Positions 51,132-62,112 of a DNA stretch of 64,000 bases are shown here, piece by piece; within the stretch, counting starts at the first letter, position 1; every line of letters starts with the position of its first letter. The stretch lies in contig NZ_AJKR01000003.1 in the NCBI RefSeq assembly GCF_000257665.1, positions 62,001 to 126,000 on the forward strand, given 5' to 3'. The notes under the pieces are model-generated. The model did no database searches. It was not told the DNA's origin and worked only from the letters and a program-made list of their open reading frames with translations. This DNA comes from Candidatus Aquiluna sp. IMCC13023 (GTDB lineage: Bacteria > Actinomycetota > Actinomycetes > Actinomycetales > Microbacteriaceae). Both the position numbers and the translations under genes were made by a program.

Positions 51132-52709
51132 ATGCAGCTTCGGATACACGAAAGCCTCAAACCGGACCTAGAAGCCGAAGTTGCAAAAGTCGTAGATGCT
51201 CAAATTGCCTCCAGGCTGGGTGCCAAGGATGACTCGATCTGGGGACCAGCCGCCGAGGCTGAGGCTTCGAAGCGTCTGGGCTGGATAGATTCTCCGAAAA
51301 CTTCGGTTGACTTGATTCCCGAAATTCTAAAGTTGAGAGATCATTTTCGAGACCTTGGTGTCGATCGTATTGTGCTTTGTGGAATGGGCGGCTCATCGCT
51401 TGCGCCAGAGGTAATAGCTAAAAACACTGGCCACGAAATAGTGATTCTTGACTCGACAGCGCCTGATCAGGTTCTGTCTGCCGTCAGGGACCTTGCACGA
51501 ACGGCAGTGGTTGTCTCCTCGAAATCTGGAGCGACCGTTGAGACTGACAGCCAAAAAAGGGCTTTTGAGTCCGGTTTTTTGGCAGCTGGCATCGACCCGA
51601 AGGAAAGAATTGTTGTGGTGACCGATCCCGGTTCCCCGCTCGATACGGCATCAAGAGCCGACAGCTACAGGGTTTTTAACGCGGATCCTGATGTCGGTGG
51701 CAGATATTCAGCGCTAACCGCATTCGGATTAGTTCCAGCTGGCTTAGCCGGTGCCGATATCGCTTCCTTGCTAGCCAGTGCTTCCAGGGTCAGCTTCGGG
51801 CTAGGCGAAGACTCCACCGATAACCCAGCTATTTGGCTTGGTGTCGCCTTGGCAGCAACCCCAGGAATCGATCAGTCTCGCGATAAGTTTCTGATTGAAA
51901 CTGATGGCCTTCCGGGCTTCGGTGACTGGGTTGAACAGCTTGTTGCTGAAAGCACCGGCAAACATGAGCGCGGCATTCTTCCCGTTGTCGTCACGGGCGG
52001 CGCACCAGAAATTCAAAACGTACCGAGCGACACTATTTTTATTAGGTTTTCAGATTCCCTGCCGGGAGCTGAGCACTTAACCTTCAGTGGCAGTCTGGGT
52101 GAGTTGTTTTTGCTTTGGGAGTACGCCACAGCAATTGCCGGACATCTAATGCACATAAACCCATTCGATCAGCCAGACGTTGAGTCAGCGAAGATTGCCG
52201 CTCGAGCACTCCTTGACTCCCCCGGTGTTGAAGTGGCCGCGGGCCATGTCGATCGTGGGATTTCTGTTTCAAGTTATGGACTGAATGTGGTTGGCAGCAC
52301 CGTGGAGGCTGCAATCGAGGAATTACTAAGTCAAGCAACTGACCAAAGCTACATCGCTGTTCAGGTTTACTTGAGCAGACCTGAATATCCTCAGTTTGAG
52401 AAATTACGAGACATCATCGCGAAGCGAACTGGCAGACCGGTGACTTTCGGTTGGGGGCCCAGGTTTCTGCACTCCACCGGCCAATATCACAAGGGTGGCC
52501 CAAAGCAAGGGCTCTTTATTCAACTTACCGGTGAGCACGGCATCGATCTTGAGATAAAAGACCGCCCATTTAGTTTTGGCGAACTTATCCGCGCGCAAGC
52601 AGCTGGAGATGCCAAAGTGTTGTCTGATAAGGGGCTTCCAGTTGTGTCCTTACACATGACAGAGCCACTTAGGGACCTAGCGTTTTTGGAAAAGGTAATT
52701 GCTTCGTGA
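51132..52709 (+). CDS. pgi: Glucose-6-phosphate isomerase
   Basis: Interconverts glucose 6-phosphate and fructose 6-phosphate (525 residues). The sugar-phosphate (SIS) motifs are VLCGMGGSSLAPEVI, VVSSKSGATVETDS and GGRYSALTAFGLVPAGLAG, with the ring-opening site in FGWGPRFLHSTGQYHKGGP. It belongs to the divergent actinobacterial branch placed inside pentose-phosphate operons, distinct from the classic Pgi. It overlaps zwf by 4 bp. Confidence 0.93.
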   Translation: MQLRIHESLKPDLEAEVAKVVDAQIASRLGAKDDSIWGPAAEAEASKRLGWIDSPKTSVDLIPEILKLRDHFRDLGVDRIVLCGMGGSSLAPEVIAKNTGHEIVILDSTAPDQVLSAVRDLARTAVVVSSKSGATVETDSQKRAFESGFLAAGIDPKERIVVVTDPGSPLDTASRADSYRVFNADPDVGGRYSALTAFGLVPAGLAGADIASLLASASRVSFGLGEDSTDNPAIWLGVALAATPGIDQSRDKFLIETDGLPGFGDWVEQLVAESTGKHERGILPVVVTGGAPEIQNVPSDTIFIRFSDSLPGAEHLTFSGSLGELFLLWEYATAIAGHLMHINPFDQPDVESAKIAARALLDSPGVEVAAGHVDRGISVSSYGLNVVGSTVEAAIEELLSQATDQSYIAVQVYLSRPEYPQFEKLRDIIAKRTGRPVTFGWGPRFLHSTGQYHKGGPKQGLFIQLTGEHGIDLEIKDRPFSFGELIRAQAAGDAKVLSDKGLPVVSLHMTEPLRDLAFLEKVIAS

Positions 52710-54226
52710 CCAATAATCCACTCAGAGATTCCCGCGATCGCCGACTGCAAAAGATCGCTGGACCAAGCGGCCTAATAATGTTCGGTGTGACAGGAGATCT
52801 TGCGGGAAAGAAGCTCCTGCCCGCAATTTACGATCTCGCCAATCGCGGCCTCTTGCCGCCGGCATTTTCTCTAGTTGGATTCGCAAGAAGAGACTGGAGC
52901 CAGGAAGATTTTGAGACTGTTGTTCACGATTCTGTAAAGGCTCATGCCAGAACCCCTTGGTCGGAAGAGGTATGGCGTCAGTTAGCTAAGGGCATTCGAT
53001 TTGTATCCGGAAGACACGACGATCCAGAGGCATTTCTTCGGCTAAAACAGACGGTCGACGAGCTAGATAAAAAACGCGGAACAGCTGGAAATCACACTTT
53101 TTACCTATCCATACCGCCCCGGGACTTCACTCTGGTAATCCAGCAGCTTTCATCGTCAGGTCTTGCGGACGCAGTTGATGGGCAATTTAGACGAGTTGTT
53201 ATCGAAAAACCGTTCGGTTCAAATCTTGAAACTGCTATCGAGCTAAACGACATTGTCGAGAGCGTTTTCCCACCGGACTCGGTTTTCAGGATTGATCACT
53301 ACTTGGGCAAGGAAACTGTTCAGAATATATTGGCTCTTCGCTTCGCAAACCAGTTGTTTGAGCCAATTTGGAACAGTAACTACATTGACCATGTTCAGAT
53401 TTCAATGGCTGAGGACATCGGCATCGGTAGCCGTGCCGGTTCTTACGCTGAGGTTGGCGCGGCGAGGGACGTGATCCAGAACCATCTTCTTCAGCTTCTC
53501 GCTCTGACCGCCATGGAGCAACCTTTGAGCTTCGACGCGGAGGACTTGAGGGCGGAAAAGGAAAAGGTCCTTGCCTCCATTGCACTGCCGCAGGATCTAT
53601 CCAAGCACACCGCCAGGGGTCAATATTCGGGTGGCTGGCAGGGCGGAGAGTTCGTAAAGGCGTATCTAGACGAGGACGGCATGGATTCCGAGAACAACTC
53701 CGAGACCTTTGCCGCCATGAGGCTGAACATCGACAACCGACGCTGGCAGTCCGTGCCTTTTTATCTTCGAGCGGGCAAGCGCCTCGGGCGGCGAGTAACG
53801 GAAATTGCGGTGGTTTTCAAAAGAGCGCCTCAGCAATTATTCGGTGAAAGCCAGACTGCACTTTTGGGAGAAAACGCCCTGGTGATTAGGGTTCAGCCGA
53901 ACGAGGGTGTCACTATTCGCTTCGGCTCTAAAGTTCCAGGTCCCAGCATGCAGGTTCGAGACGTGACAATGGATTTTGGTTACGGTCACGCCTTTACCGA
54001 GGACTCCCCGGAGGCCTACGAACGCCTGATTCTCGATGTCCTGTTGGGCGAACCGCCCCTTTTCCCTAGACAACGAGAAGTTGAACTGTCTTGGAAGATT
54101 CTGGACCCCATTGTTGCGCACTGGAAAGCTAACGGCAGTCCTGATTCATACGCTCCCGGATCCTGGGGGCCTGAATCGGCTCACGACATGCTTGCCGAAG
54201 ATGGCCGAGTTTGGAGAAGGCCATGA
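52706..54226 (+). CDS. zwf: Glucose-6-phosphate dehydrogenase
   Basis: First oxidative step of the pentose phosphate pathway (506 residues), forming 6-phosphogluconolactone and NAD(P)H. Coenzyme site FGVTGDLAGKKLLPAIYDL and substrate site RIDHYLGKETVQNILALRFA are intact, with EKPFGSNLETA between. The start is GTG, 4 bp inside pgi. opcA begins at the stop (ATGA overlap), consistent with OpcA being its activator. Confidence 0.97.
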   Translation: MTNNPLRDSRDRRLQKIAGPSGLIMFGVTGDLAGKKLLPAIYDLANRGLLPPAFSLVGFARRDWSQEDFETVVHDSVKAHARTPWSEEVWRQLAKGIRFVSGRHDDPEAFLRLKQTVDELDKKRGTAGNHTFYLSIPPRDFTLVIQQLSSSGLADAVDGQFRRVVIEKPFGSNLETAIELNDIVESVFPPDSVFRIDHYLGKETVQNILALRFANQLFEPIWNSNYIDHVQISMAEDIGIGSRAGSYAEVGAARDVIQNHLLQLLALTAMEQPLSFDAEDLRAEKEKVLASIALPQDLSKHTARGQYSGGWQGGEFVKAYLDEDGMDSENNSETFAAMRLNIDNRRWQSVPFYLRAGKRLGRRVTEIAVVFKRAPQQLFGESQTALLGENALVIRVQPNEGVTIRFGSKVPGPSMQVRDVTMDFGYGHAFTEDSPEAYERLILDVLLGEPPLFPRQREVELSWKILDPIVAHWKANGSPDSYAPGSWGPESAHDMLAEDGRVWRRP

Positions 54227-55143
54227 TCGTCAACTTGGAAAGTACGACTACATCAAAGATTGAAAAAACGCTTCAGGAACTCCGCGAAGATGGTGGAGTA
54301 GTAGCGCTGGGTCGCGTGCTTACGCTCATAATCGAAACAAACTCCGAGCACCTAGAGCGCGCAATTGAGGCAGCAAACGGCGCATCTCGATTACACCCGA
54401 GCAGGATAATTGTGTTGGTTAGCAACTTAGAGCAGGGAGACAAGGCCTCTAGGTTGGACGCTGAAATAAGAATTGGCGGCGACGCTGGTGCATCTGAAGT
54501 CGTCGTTATCAGGGCTTTTGGAGACGCAAATTCCAATACCGAGTCCATGGTGACGGGGCTACTACTTCCTGATGCGCCGGTGGTTGCATGGTGGCCTTCG
54601 GACTGCAAAGCCAATCCCTCGAAGAACCCGATTGGCGAAATCGCAACCAGAAGAATCACGGACGCCGCAGCTCAAAAAGATGAGTCGGGGTTTCTAAAGG
54701 AGCTTGCCAAGAATTATTCGCCAGGCGATAGCGACATGTCCTGGACGAGAATCACGTTGTGGCGCTCTCAAATTGCGGCATTATTCGATAACGAAAAGAA
54801 CCGAACAGTAACTGAAATCCGAGTGCTAGGTTCCAAAAATTCCCCGAGCGTAAGATTACTGGCTGGCTGGCTGTCGATGCAGCTTGGTGTTGATACGAAG
54901 ATAATTCACGAGCTTTCAGGCATTGCTATCGAGGGCATAGCGGGAGTTGAGATTTCATTTGATCAAGGTGAGCTGGCAATCATTCGAACTGGAGATGTTG
55001 CGAGTATCGGCCAAACCGGTTCGCCAGACAGTTCGGCCTTGCTACCCAGGCGCTCTGATCAGGATTGCCTGATGGAAGATATGCGGTTTTTGGGCGAAGA
55101 TGAAGTTTATGGAGCTGTACTACGAAATGAGCTTTCGAGGTGA
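54223..55143 (+). CDS. opcA: Glucose-6-phosphate dehydrogenase assembly protein OpcA
   Basis: OpcA (306 residues) activates or assembles Zwf in actinobacteria and cyanobacteria. Recognisable parts: GGVVALGRVLTLIIETN, ASEVVVIRAFGDA, LLLPDAPVVAWWPSDCKANPSKNP (here broken by a fixed spacing of aromatic residues), and DMSWTRITLWRSQIAALFD. The ATG at 54223 overlaps the zwf stop; a TTG four codons earlier has less support. The gene end overlaps pgl by 4 bp. Confidence 0.94.
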   Translation: MIVNLESTTTSKIEKTLQELREDGGVVALGRVLTLIIETNSEHLERAIEAANGASRLHPSRIIVLVSNLEQGDKASRLDAEIRIGGDAGASEVVVIRAFGDANSNTESMVTGLLLPDAPVVAWWPSDCKANPSKNPIGEIATRRITDAAAQKDESGFLKELAKNYSPGDSDMSWTRITLWRSQIAALFDNEKNRTVTEIRVLGSKNSPSVRLLAGWLSMQLGVDTKIIHELSGIAIEGIAGVEISFDQGELAIIRTGDVASIGQTGSPDSSALLPRRSDQDCLMEDMRFLGEDEVYGAVLRNELSR

Positions 55144-55844
55144 GTGAGCCAAGCATCGTGGTTACCCAGACGTCTGAAGAGCTTGTAAGTCGGGTCGCCG
55201 CCGACTTTTTGGCCTTGGTGTCTGAAGTTTTAGAATCGAAGCCAGTAGCAAATATTGTGTTGACGGGCGGTAGTCTCGGCATCGCCTTGATTGGAGAACT
55301 CGCCAATCTAAACCTTGACCTTACAAAGTTGAGATTTATGTTTGGTGATGAGCGCTTTGTGGCTTTGGATCACGAGGACCGAAACGAACATCAAGGGATT
55401 TCTCTCTTCCCGGAGTTAGCAAATAAATCTCTGCTTCGCTACCCCGCGGCTAACTCTGATTTATCGACCGGCCAGTCTCTTATGAATAAGGCCATGACGA
55501 TTTCCTACGGGAGTGCCGAGGAAACCTCGGAGGTTTTTGATCTTGTGATCTTGGGGCTTGGACCAGATGGGCACGTGGCATCTTTGTTTCCGGGACACCA
55601 GGGCAATGGGGAATGGATCACGGCAGAACAGGCCTCACCCAAGCCGCCATCCGAGCGACTAAGTCTCAGCTATGCCGCTCTCAATCGAGCTAATCAGGTT
55701 TGGTTTCTAGCCTCGGGCGCTCAAAAAGCGGCGGTAGTTAGTTCCGCTTTGAATGAAGCAGATTGTGAGCTGCCCTTAGCTAAGGTCAAAGGATTGCAGT
55801 CGACCAGCTGGTACTTAGATAAAGAGCTTAGCGACGCGCTTTAG
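55140..55844 (+). CDS. pgl: 6-phosphogluconolactonase
   Basis: Hydrolyses 6-phosphogluconolactone (234 residues, DevB type). Motifs: VLTGGSLGIALIGEL, LMFGDERFVALDHEDRNEH and VILGLGPDGHVASLFPGH carry the active-site histidine. The start is GTG, coupled to opcA by a 4-bp overlap. Its end overlaps the convergent RbpA-like gene by 17 bp. No 6-phosphogluconate dehydrogenase is in the window. Confidence 0.94.
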   Translation: MSEPSIVVTQTSEELVSRVAADFLALVSEVLESKPVANIVLTGGSLGIALIGELANLNLDLTKLRFMFGDERFVALDHEDRNEHQGISLFPELANKSLLRYPAANSDLSTGQSLMNKAMTISYGSAEETSEVFDLVILGLGPDGHVASLFPGHQGNGEWITAEQASPKPPSERLSLSYAALNRANQVWFLASGAQKAAVVSSALNEADCELPLAKVKGLQSTSWYLDKELSDAL

Positions 55845-56205
55845 CAGCGTCGGCTGCACGCTGTCTGCGGTTTCGAATTGAATCCAAGGCTTCGGCCAAA
55901 ATCTGCTCGGCCTCGTCATCTGTTCGTCGCTCTTTTACGTAGGCAAGATGAGTCTTGTATGGCTCAATTTTGGCAACTAGAGGAGGGTTTTCTTTGTCCA
56001 TTCCCGCCGGTAAGCCGCAGTGAGGGCAATCAATCTCTTGGGGTAAGTCTTCTTCGTTGACGCTGGCTGCGAAGAGCGGGTTGATCTCGTGGCCATTCGA
56101 ACAGAAAAAGCTAAGCGCGATCTTTTCTACTTGATGTCCGCGATCCTGCTCGCCCATTGGGCCAGCTCCGACGCGTGCTCCGCGAATTGAAGGTGAGCTC
56201 GACAT
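55828..56205 (-). CDS. Second RbpA-family RNA polymerase-binding protein
   Basis: A 125-residue RbpA-family paralogue. N-terminal PSIRGARVGAGPMGEQDRGH, zinc-ligand-like CSNGH and DCPHC, a PAGMDKENPP linker and the conserved C-terminal EPYKTHLAYVKERRTDDEAEQI resemble the sigma-binding region of RbpA. It differs from the protein at 17838-18197 mainly in the N-terminal and linker parts. The ATG at 56205 overlaps the secG stop (TAATG). It follows secG in other actinobacteria too. Whether it binds a different sigma factor is unknown. Confidence 0.88.
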   Translation of the reverse strand: MSSSPSIRGARVGAGPMGEQDRGHQVEKIALSFFCSNGHEINPLFAASVNEEDLPQEIDCPHCGLPAGMDKENPPLVAKIEPYKTHLAYVKERRTDDEAEQILAEALDSIRNRRQRAADAAKARR

Positions 56206-56453
56206 TATGCCCATCCAAATCTTGTGAAGAGACCCAATATGATGATGACCGTTACCCAGACTAAGCCAAGTACAACTGTGATTCGGTTGAGGTTACGCTC
56301 AGCGACGCCGGATGAGTTCATCGAGCTTGTTACTCCGCCTCCGAACATCTCTGCGACTCCACCACCACGACCTTTGTGGAGCAAAATCATCAAGATTAGA
56401 AGCACGCTGGTTATTGCAAGCAATACCAAAAGCGCTGTTTGTAGGGCGGCCAT
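56205..56453 (-). CDS. secG: Protein translocase subunit SecG
   Basis: Small SecYEG subunit (82 residues) with two membrane helices (about 4-22 and 57-77) separated by KGRGGGVAEMFGGGVTSSMN, the hallmark loop. It lies 33 bp after tpiA in the classic gap-pgk-tpiA-secG order and is coupled to the RbpA-family gene. Confidence 0.95.
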   Translation of the reverse strand: MAALQTALLVLLAITSVLLILMILLHKGRGGGVAEMFGGGVTSSMNSSGVAERNLNRITVVLGLVWVTVIIILGLFTRFGWA

Positions 56454-56486
56454 CTATTTCCTCATTCTCTTTTCAAACCTTGTAAA

Positions 56487-57269
56487 TTATAGGACTATGT
56501 GCTTTTTGAAGCGCGATATTCCAGAAAACTCTTCTGCATCCAGGGACGCACCGCCTACTAGCACACCATCAACCTGCTCAGATTGCAAGAAACCTGCGAC
56601 ATTATTTGCCTTGACCGAGCCTCCGTAGAGGATTCTCGAGTTTGCCGCATCGTCTCCAAAGTTAGCCTGAAGCGCTTGTCTGATTGCTGTAGCGACATCA
56701 CTGGCCTCTTGAGCGGTTGCAACTTTCCCGGTTCCTATTGCCCAAACTGGTTCGTAGGCGATAACAAATTCACCAAGTGCCTTGTGACCGCTGAGTGCAT
56801 TAATGGTCTGAATTATCGGGACGGCGGACTGGCCCTGGGTCTCAAGTTCTTCGAGGGTCTCCCCCACGCAAATAATGGGTACAAGGTCATTTGCCCAGGC
56901 AGCAGCAACTTTTTGCTGGACTACTGAGTCGTCTTCTGCATGGTAAGTGCGACGCTCGGAGTGCCCCACTAGCACGTATTCGACGTTTAGCTTGGAAAGC
57001 ATTTGCCCTGAGATCTCGCCGGTGTAGGCGCCCGACTCATGCCGGGATATGTCTTGAGCACCAAGCTTTATCTCGAATTTCTCGGCATCAATAAGCGTTT
57101 GAGCACTCCTCAGGTCGGTGAATGGCGGGAAAACGGCGACTTCTACCTCACCAAAGTCATGATCGGCGTCATTTAGGGTCCATGAGAGCTTTTGCACCAA
57201 GGCAATTGCCTGCAGGTGATCAAGGTTCATTTTCCAGTTGCCGGCAATCAGCGGTGTTCGGTTAGTCAT
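56487..57269 (-). CDS. tpiA: Triosephosphate isomerase
   Basis: Interconverts dihydroxyacetone phosphate and glyceraldehyde 3-phosphate (260 residues). IAGNWKMN carries the active-site Asn/Lys, VGHSERR the His, and VIAYEPVWAIGTGK the catalytic Glu; the phosphate loop is YGGSVKANN. The start overlaps the pgk stop by 8 bp. Confidence 0.97.
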   Translation of the reverse strand: MTNRTPLIAGNWKMNLDHLQAIALVQKLSWTLNDADHDFGEVEVAVFPPFTDLRSAQTLIDAEKFEIKLGAQDISRHESGAYTGEISGQMLSKLNVEYVLVGHSERRTYHAEDDSVVQQKVAAAWANDLVPIICVGETLEELETQGQSAVPIIQTINALSGHKALGEFVIAYEPVWAIGTGKVATAQEASDVATAIRQALQANFGDDAANSRILYGGSVKANNVAGFLQSEQVDGVLVGGASLDAEEFSGISRFKKHIVL

Positions 57270-58466
57270 TTAGGACCTCCAGTCCTGGCAGTGACTTTCC
57301 TTCAAGGTACTCAAGGCTTGCACCACCACCGGTTGAAATGTGACCAAAGCTGGCCTCATCAAATCCAAGTGCCCTGACCGCAGCGGCGGAGTCGCCGCCG
57401 CCAACCACCGACAGTCCGTTCACATTGGTAAGTGCTTCCGCCACAACTCTCGTGCCATGGGCGAAGTTTGGGAACTCGAATACTCCCATTGGACCGTTCC
57501 AGAACACTGTTTTGGAGCTTGAAACGGCTTCGGCGAAGATTTTGGCGCTGTCTGGACCAATGTCTAGCCCCAAGACGTCTGCGCCAAGTTCGGAATCTTC
57601 GACGGCATCGGCCTGCACGGTTTTATGAACGGCATCAGCTGAAAAACTGGCTGCAATTTCTATATCGGTCGGCAGGATAATTTGGACGCCTAAGTCTGCA
57701 GCCTGCTTTAGGAGGTCCCTGGTGGTTTCCACTTGGTCTTCTTCTAGCAAACTTTTGCCGACTTTATGTCCCATCGCCTTCAGCACGGTGAAGACCATAC
57801 CTCCGCCGATAGCCAGTCTGTCTACCTTTGGCAGGAGGTGACCGATAACAGCAAGCTTGTCCGAGACTTTAGAACCGCCGAGGACAACCGTGTAGGGGCG
57901 GGATGGCGTTGTTGTTAGCTGGTTCAGTACTTTTAGCTCTGCCTCAATTAGTAATCCTGCATAGCTAGGTATAAGTTCTGCGAGCTCATAGACGCTGGCT
58001 TGCTTCCGGTGAACAACACCAAAACCGTCAGAAACCATGATGTCAGCCATCGCGGCGAGCTCTCTTGCAAACGCAGCGCGCTGCTGTGGGTCGCTGGAGG
58101 TCTCTGCAGCATTGAAACGGAGGTTCTCAAGCAGTGCTATCTCACCGTCCCTCAGGGACGAGGTCAGCGCTTTAGCCTGGTCTCCAGTGCTTTCCGGAGA
58201 GAACCTTATGTCTTGACCCAATAGCTCTTGGAGACGCTTCGCAACTGGAGCAAGCGAGAGTTCAGCCTCCTGAGCCTTTGGGCGACCTAGGTGTGATGCC
58301 ACTATGACTCTCGCACCGGAGGCAGCGAGCCGCTTTATGGTTGCCAGGGACGCTCTAATTCTGCCGTCATCAGTAATTTGTAAATTAGACAGTGGCACAT
58401 TGAGGTCACAGCGGACTATCACGGCCTTCGATCGAAGATCTCCGGCGTCGTCGAGAGTTCTCAGCA

Positions 58467-58467
<1 letters not shown>
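57262..58467 (-). CDS. pgk: Phosphoglycerate kinase
   Basis: ATP-forming glycolytic kinase (401 residues). RCDLNVPL and DGRIRASL form the substrate site, SHLGRPK the phosphate-binding part, VLGGSKVSDKL the hinge, and the nucleotide end is FWNGPMGVFEFPNFAHGT with VVGGGDSAAAV. The start lies within the gap stop (TAATG). Confidence 0.97.
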
Positions 58468-60150
<1,683 letters not shown>

Positions 60151-60176
60151 GATTTATCACTTTCTCTTGTTGGATT

Positions 60177-60200
60177 CGTAGCTTTAATCGTAGCTTTATT
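60177..60200. repeat. Tandem 12-bp repeat in the sodA promoter region
   Basis: CGTAGCTTTAAT followed directly by CGTAGCTTTATT, 11 of 12 identical, fills half of the 51-bp gap between whiA and sodA, 27-50 nt upstream of the sodA ATG. It could be a pair of regulator sites or part of the promoter. Confidence 0.6.
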
Positions 60201-60201
60201 C

Positions 60202-61179
60202 TTAAATCAGATCTGCAATCACCGATTCGGTATCGGGAATGCCCAGCTCCTGGGCCCGCTTATCCGCGGTCGCCAGCAATCTGCGAATTCTCCCGGCGAC
60301 AGCATCTTTAGTCATGGGGGGGACTGCCAGATGCCCCAATTCATCCAGAGAGGCATCTTTATGCTGCAATCGAAGCTCACCTGCGTATTGAAGATGCGCG
60401 GGAGCCTGATCGCCCAGAATCTCTAACGCCCGCTGAACCCTTGCTCCGGCGGCAATTGCTGCCTGAGCACTTCTCCTAAGGTTCGCATCGTCAAAATTTG
60501 CAAGGCGGTTTGCAACGCCCCTGATTTCGCGTCTACTTCGAAGCTCATCCCATTTCTCCACTTGCTCCGTGCATCCCATCTGCCTGAGTAGTTCAGAAAT
60601 CCCCTCACCATCTCTAACAACGACGCGATAGACATTTCTGACTTCTCTTGCTTTTGCACTTACACCCAATCTTCTGGCGACGCCGACCAGAGCCATTGCA
60701 GACTCGTTGCCTGGGGCGGTCACCTCGAGTGACGTTGATCGACCTGGGTCAGTTAATATTCCGTGAGCCATGAAGGCCCCTCGCCAGACTGCTTTTGCCT
60801 CATCTAGCGTCGAGCTAATCAGGGTGGCTGGAAGACCACGAACCGGCCTGCCGCGGTTGTCGATAAGACCGGTCTGCCTGGCTAAAAGCTCACCATCTTT
60901 CAGCACTCTAATTTGATAGCCACTAGTTTTTCTAAGGCCTCCTGCTTGGACAACGGTTAGTTCAGATTGAATGCCATATAGCTCTGCGATCGCTCGTGCA
61001 AGCCTTCGAGCTAAAGCTGCAGAGTCAAGCTCCACTTCGATTGCTATTCGTCCAGAAATAAGTTGCAGTCCGCCACAAAAACGAAGAACCGTCGCCAGCT
61101 CCGCTGCACGCTCCAACCCTGTTCGAACCGGCACTCTTGCAAGCTCTTCTTTTATTTGTTGCGTAAGTCCCATCATCAC
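60202..61179 (-). CDS. whiA: DNA-binding protein WhiA
   Basis: Conserved Gram-positive regulator (325 residues) that in Streptomyces activates sporulation division genes and in other species influences cell division and metabolism. It has an N-terminal degenerate LAGLIDADG-like fold (about 85-190, including the [19 protein letters not shown] segment) and a C-terminal helix-turn-helix (about 275-315, [20 protein letters not shown]). The organism type is not expected to sporulate, so a growth or division role is likelier. The start overlaps rapZ by 4 bp. Confidence 0.95.
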   Translation of the reverse strand: MMMGLTQQIKEELARVPVRTGLERAAELATVLRFCGGLQLISGRIAIEVELDSAALARRLARAIAELYGIQSELTVVQAGGLRKTSGYQIRVLKDGELLARQTGLIDNRGRPVRGLPATLISSTLDEAKAVWRGAFMAHGILTDPGRSTSLEVTAPGNESAMALVGVARRLGVSAKAREVRNVYRVVVRDGEGISELLRQMGCTEQVEKWDELRSRREIRGVANRLANFDDANLRRSAQAAIAAGARVQRALEILGDQAPAHLQYAGELRLQHKDASLDELGHLAVPPMTKDAVAGRIRRLLATADKRAQELGIPDTESVIADLI

Positions 61180-62048
61180 TCCCTACCTAAGTCGCGATGA
61201 GAAACGGCGACTCGTATTTCTGCGTCCTCTGCGAGGCGCGCTGCTATTTCGTTAGTTAGTGCAACCGACCTGTGCTTACCGCCCGTGCAGCCGATCGCAA
61301 TTGTTGCGAATCTCTTATTCTCTTTCCGGTAACCAGCTAGAACGATTTTCAAGGTTGCCAGGTAGCTTTCTTCAAAGTCTTTGACACCCGGTTGGCTAAG
61401 GACATAGTCAGCCACTTCGCTGTCATTTCCAGTTTTGGCCCTGAGGGACTCCTGCCAGTGCGGGTTTGCGATAAACCTTGCATCCGCGACCATGTCCGCG
61501 TCCGCGGGAAGACCATATTTGAAACCAAAGCTCATCAGGTTTACCTTGAATCCCTTTGACTGACCCCCGAATGCTTCGGCTACTCGGTTTGTGAGCTCGT
61601 GGACATTTGACTCTGAGGTGTCAAAAACGATGTCGGCAGTTTCGCGCAGACTCAAGAGCTGAGTTCTCTCGGCCGCGATTCCATCTAAAACCGTACCCTC
61701 ACCTTGAAGCGGGTGAGGCCTTCTAACTGATTCGAATCTTTTGACTAGCGCTGCATCATTCGCTTCTAAGAACAGGACTCTAACGCTGATATCGTGAGAC
61801 CTTAACTTCTGAATGTTCTGCTCTAGATCTTGAAAGAACTGACCGCCACGAACGTCCATTACAACCGCGACCTTGCTTAGCGACTCGCTACTTTTGGAGA
61901 ACAAATCGCTGATGGGAGAAAGCAACTGGGGAGGAAGATTGTCAATCACATGCCAGCCCTGATCTTCAAGAGCGTTAGCGGTAGTTGAACGTCCAGCACC
62001 GGACATGCCTGTTACAACAAGCAGTTCTGGTTTATTTGAATCGTCCAT
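61176..62048 (-). CDS. rapZ: RNase adapter/nucleotide-binding protein RapZ
   Basis: P-loop protein (290 residues) of the RapZ/YvcJ family. Walker [10 protein letters not shown] at about residues 14-22, [27 protein letters not shown] and C-terminal [20 protein letters not shown] are diagnostic. In E. coli it controls amino-sugar synthesis via small RNA; its actinobacterial role is unclear. The ATG at 62048 is chosen because GGAGG lies 5 nt upstream. It lies directly next to whiA, without the yvcK gene usually between them. Confidence 0.93.
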   Translation of the reverse strand: MDDSNKPELLVVTGMSGAGRSTTANALEDQGWHVIDNLPPQLLSPISDLFSKSSESLSKVAVVMDVRGGQFFQDLEQNIQKLRSHDISVRVLFLEANDAALVKRFESVRRPHPLQGEGTVLDGIAAERTQLLSLRETADIVFDTSESNVHELTNRVAEAFGGQSKGFKVNLMSFGFKYGLPADADMVADARFIANPHWQESLRAKTGNDSEVADYVLSQPGVKDFEESYLATLKIVLAGYRKENKRFATIAIGCTGGKHRSVALTNEIAARLAEDAEIRVAVSHRDLGRE

Positions 62049-62112
62049 CCATCCCTCCATAGCGTCGAGAACAAGGTTACCGCTTCGGCGTGTCGCGAAA
62101 AGACGTTTTTTA

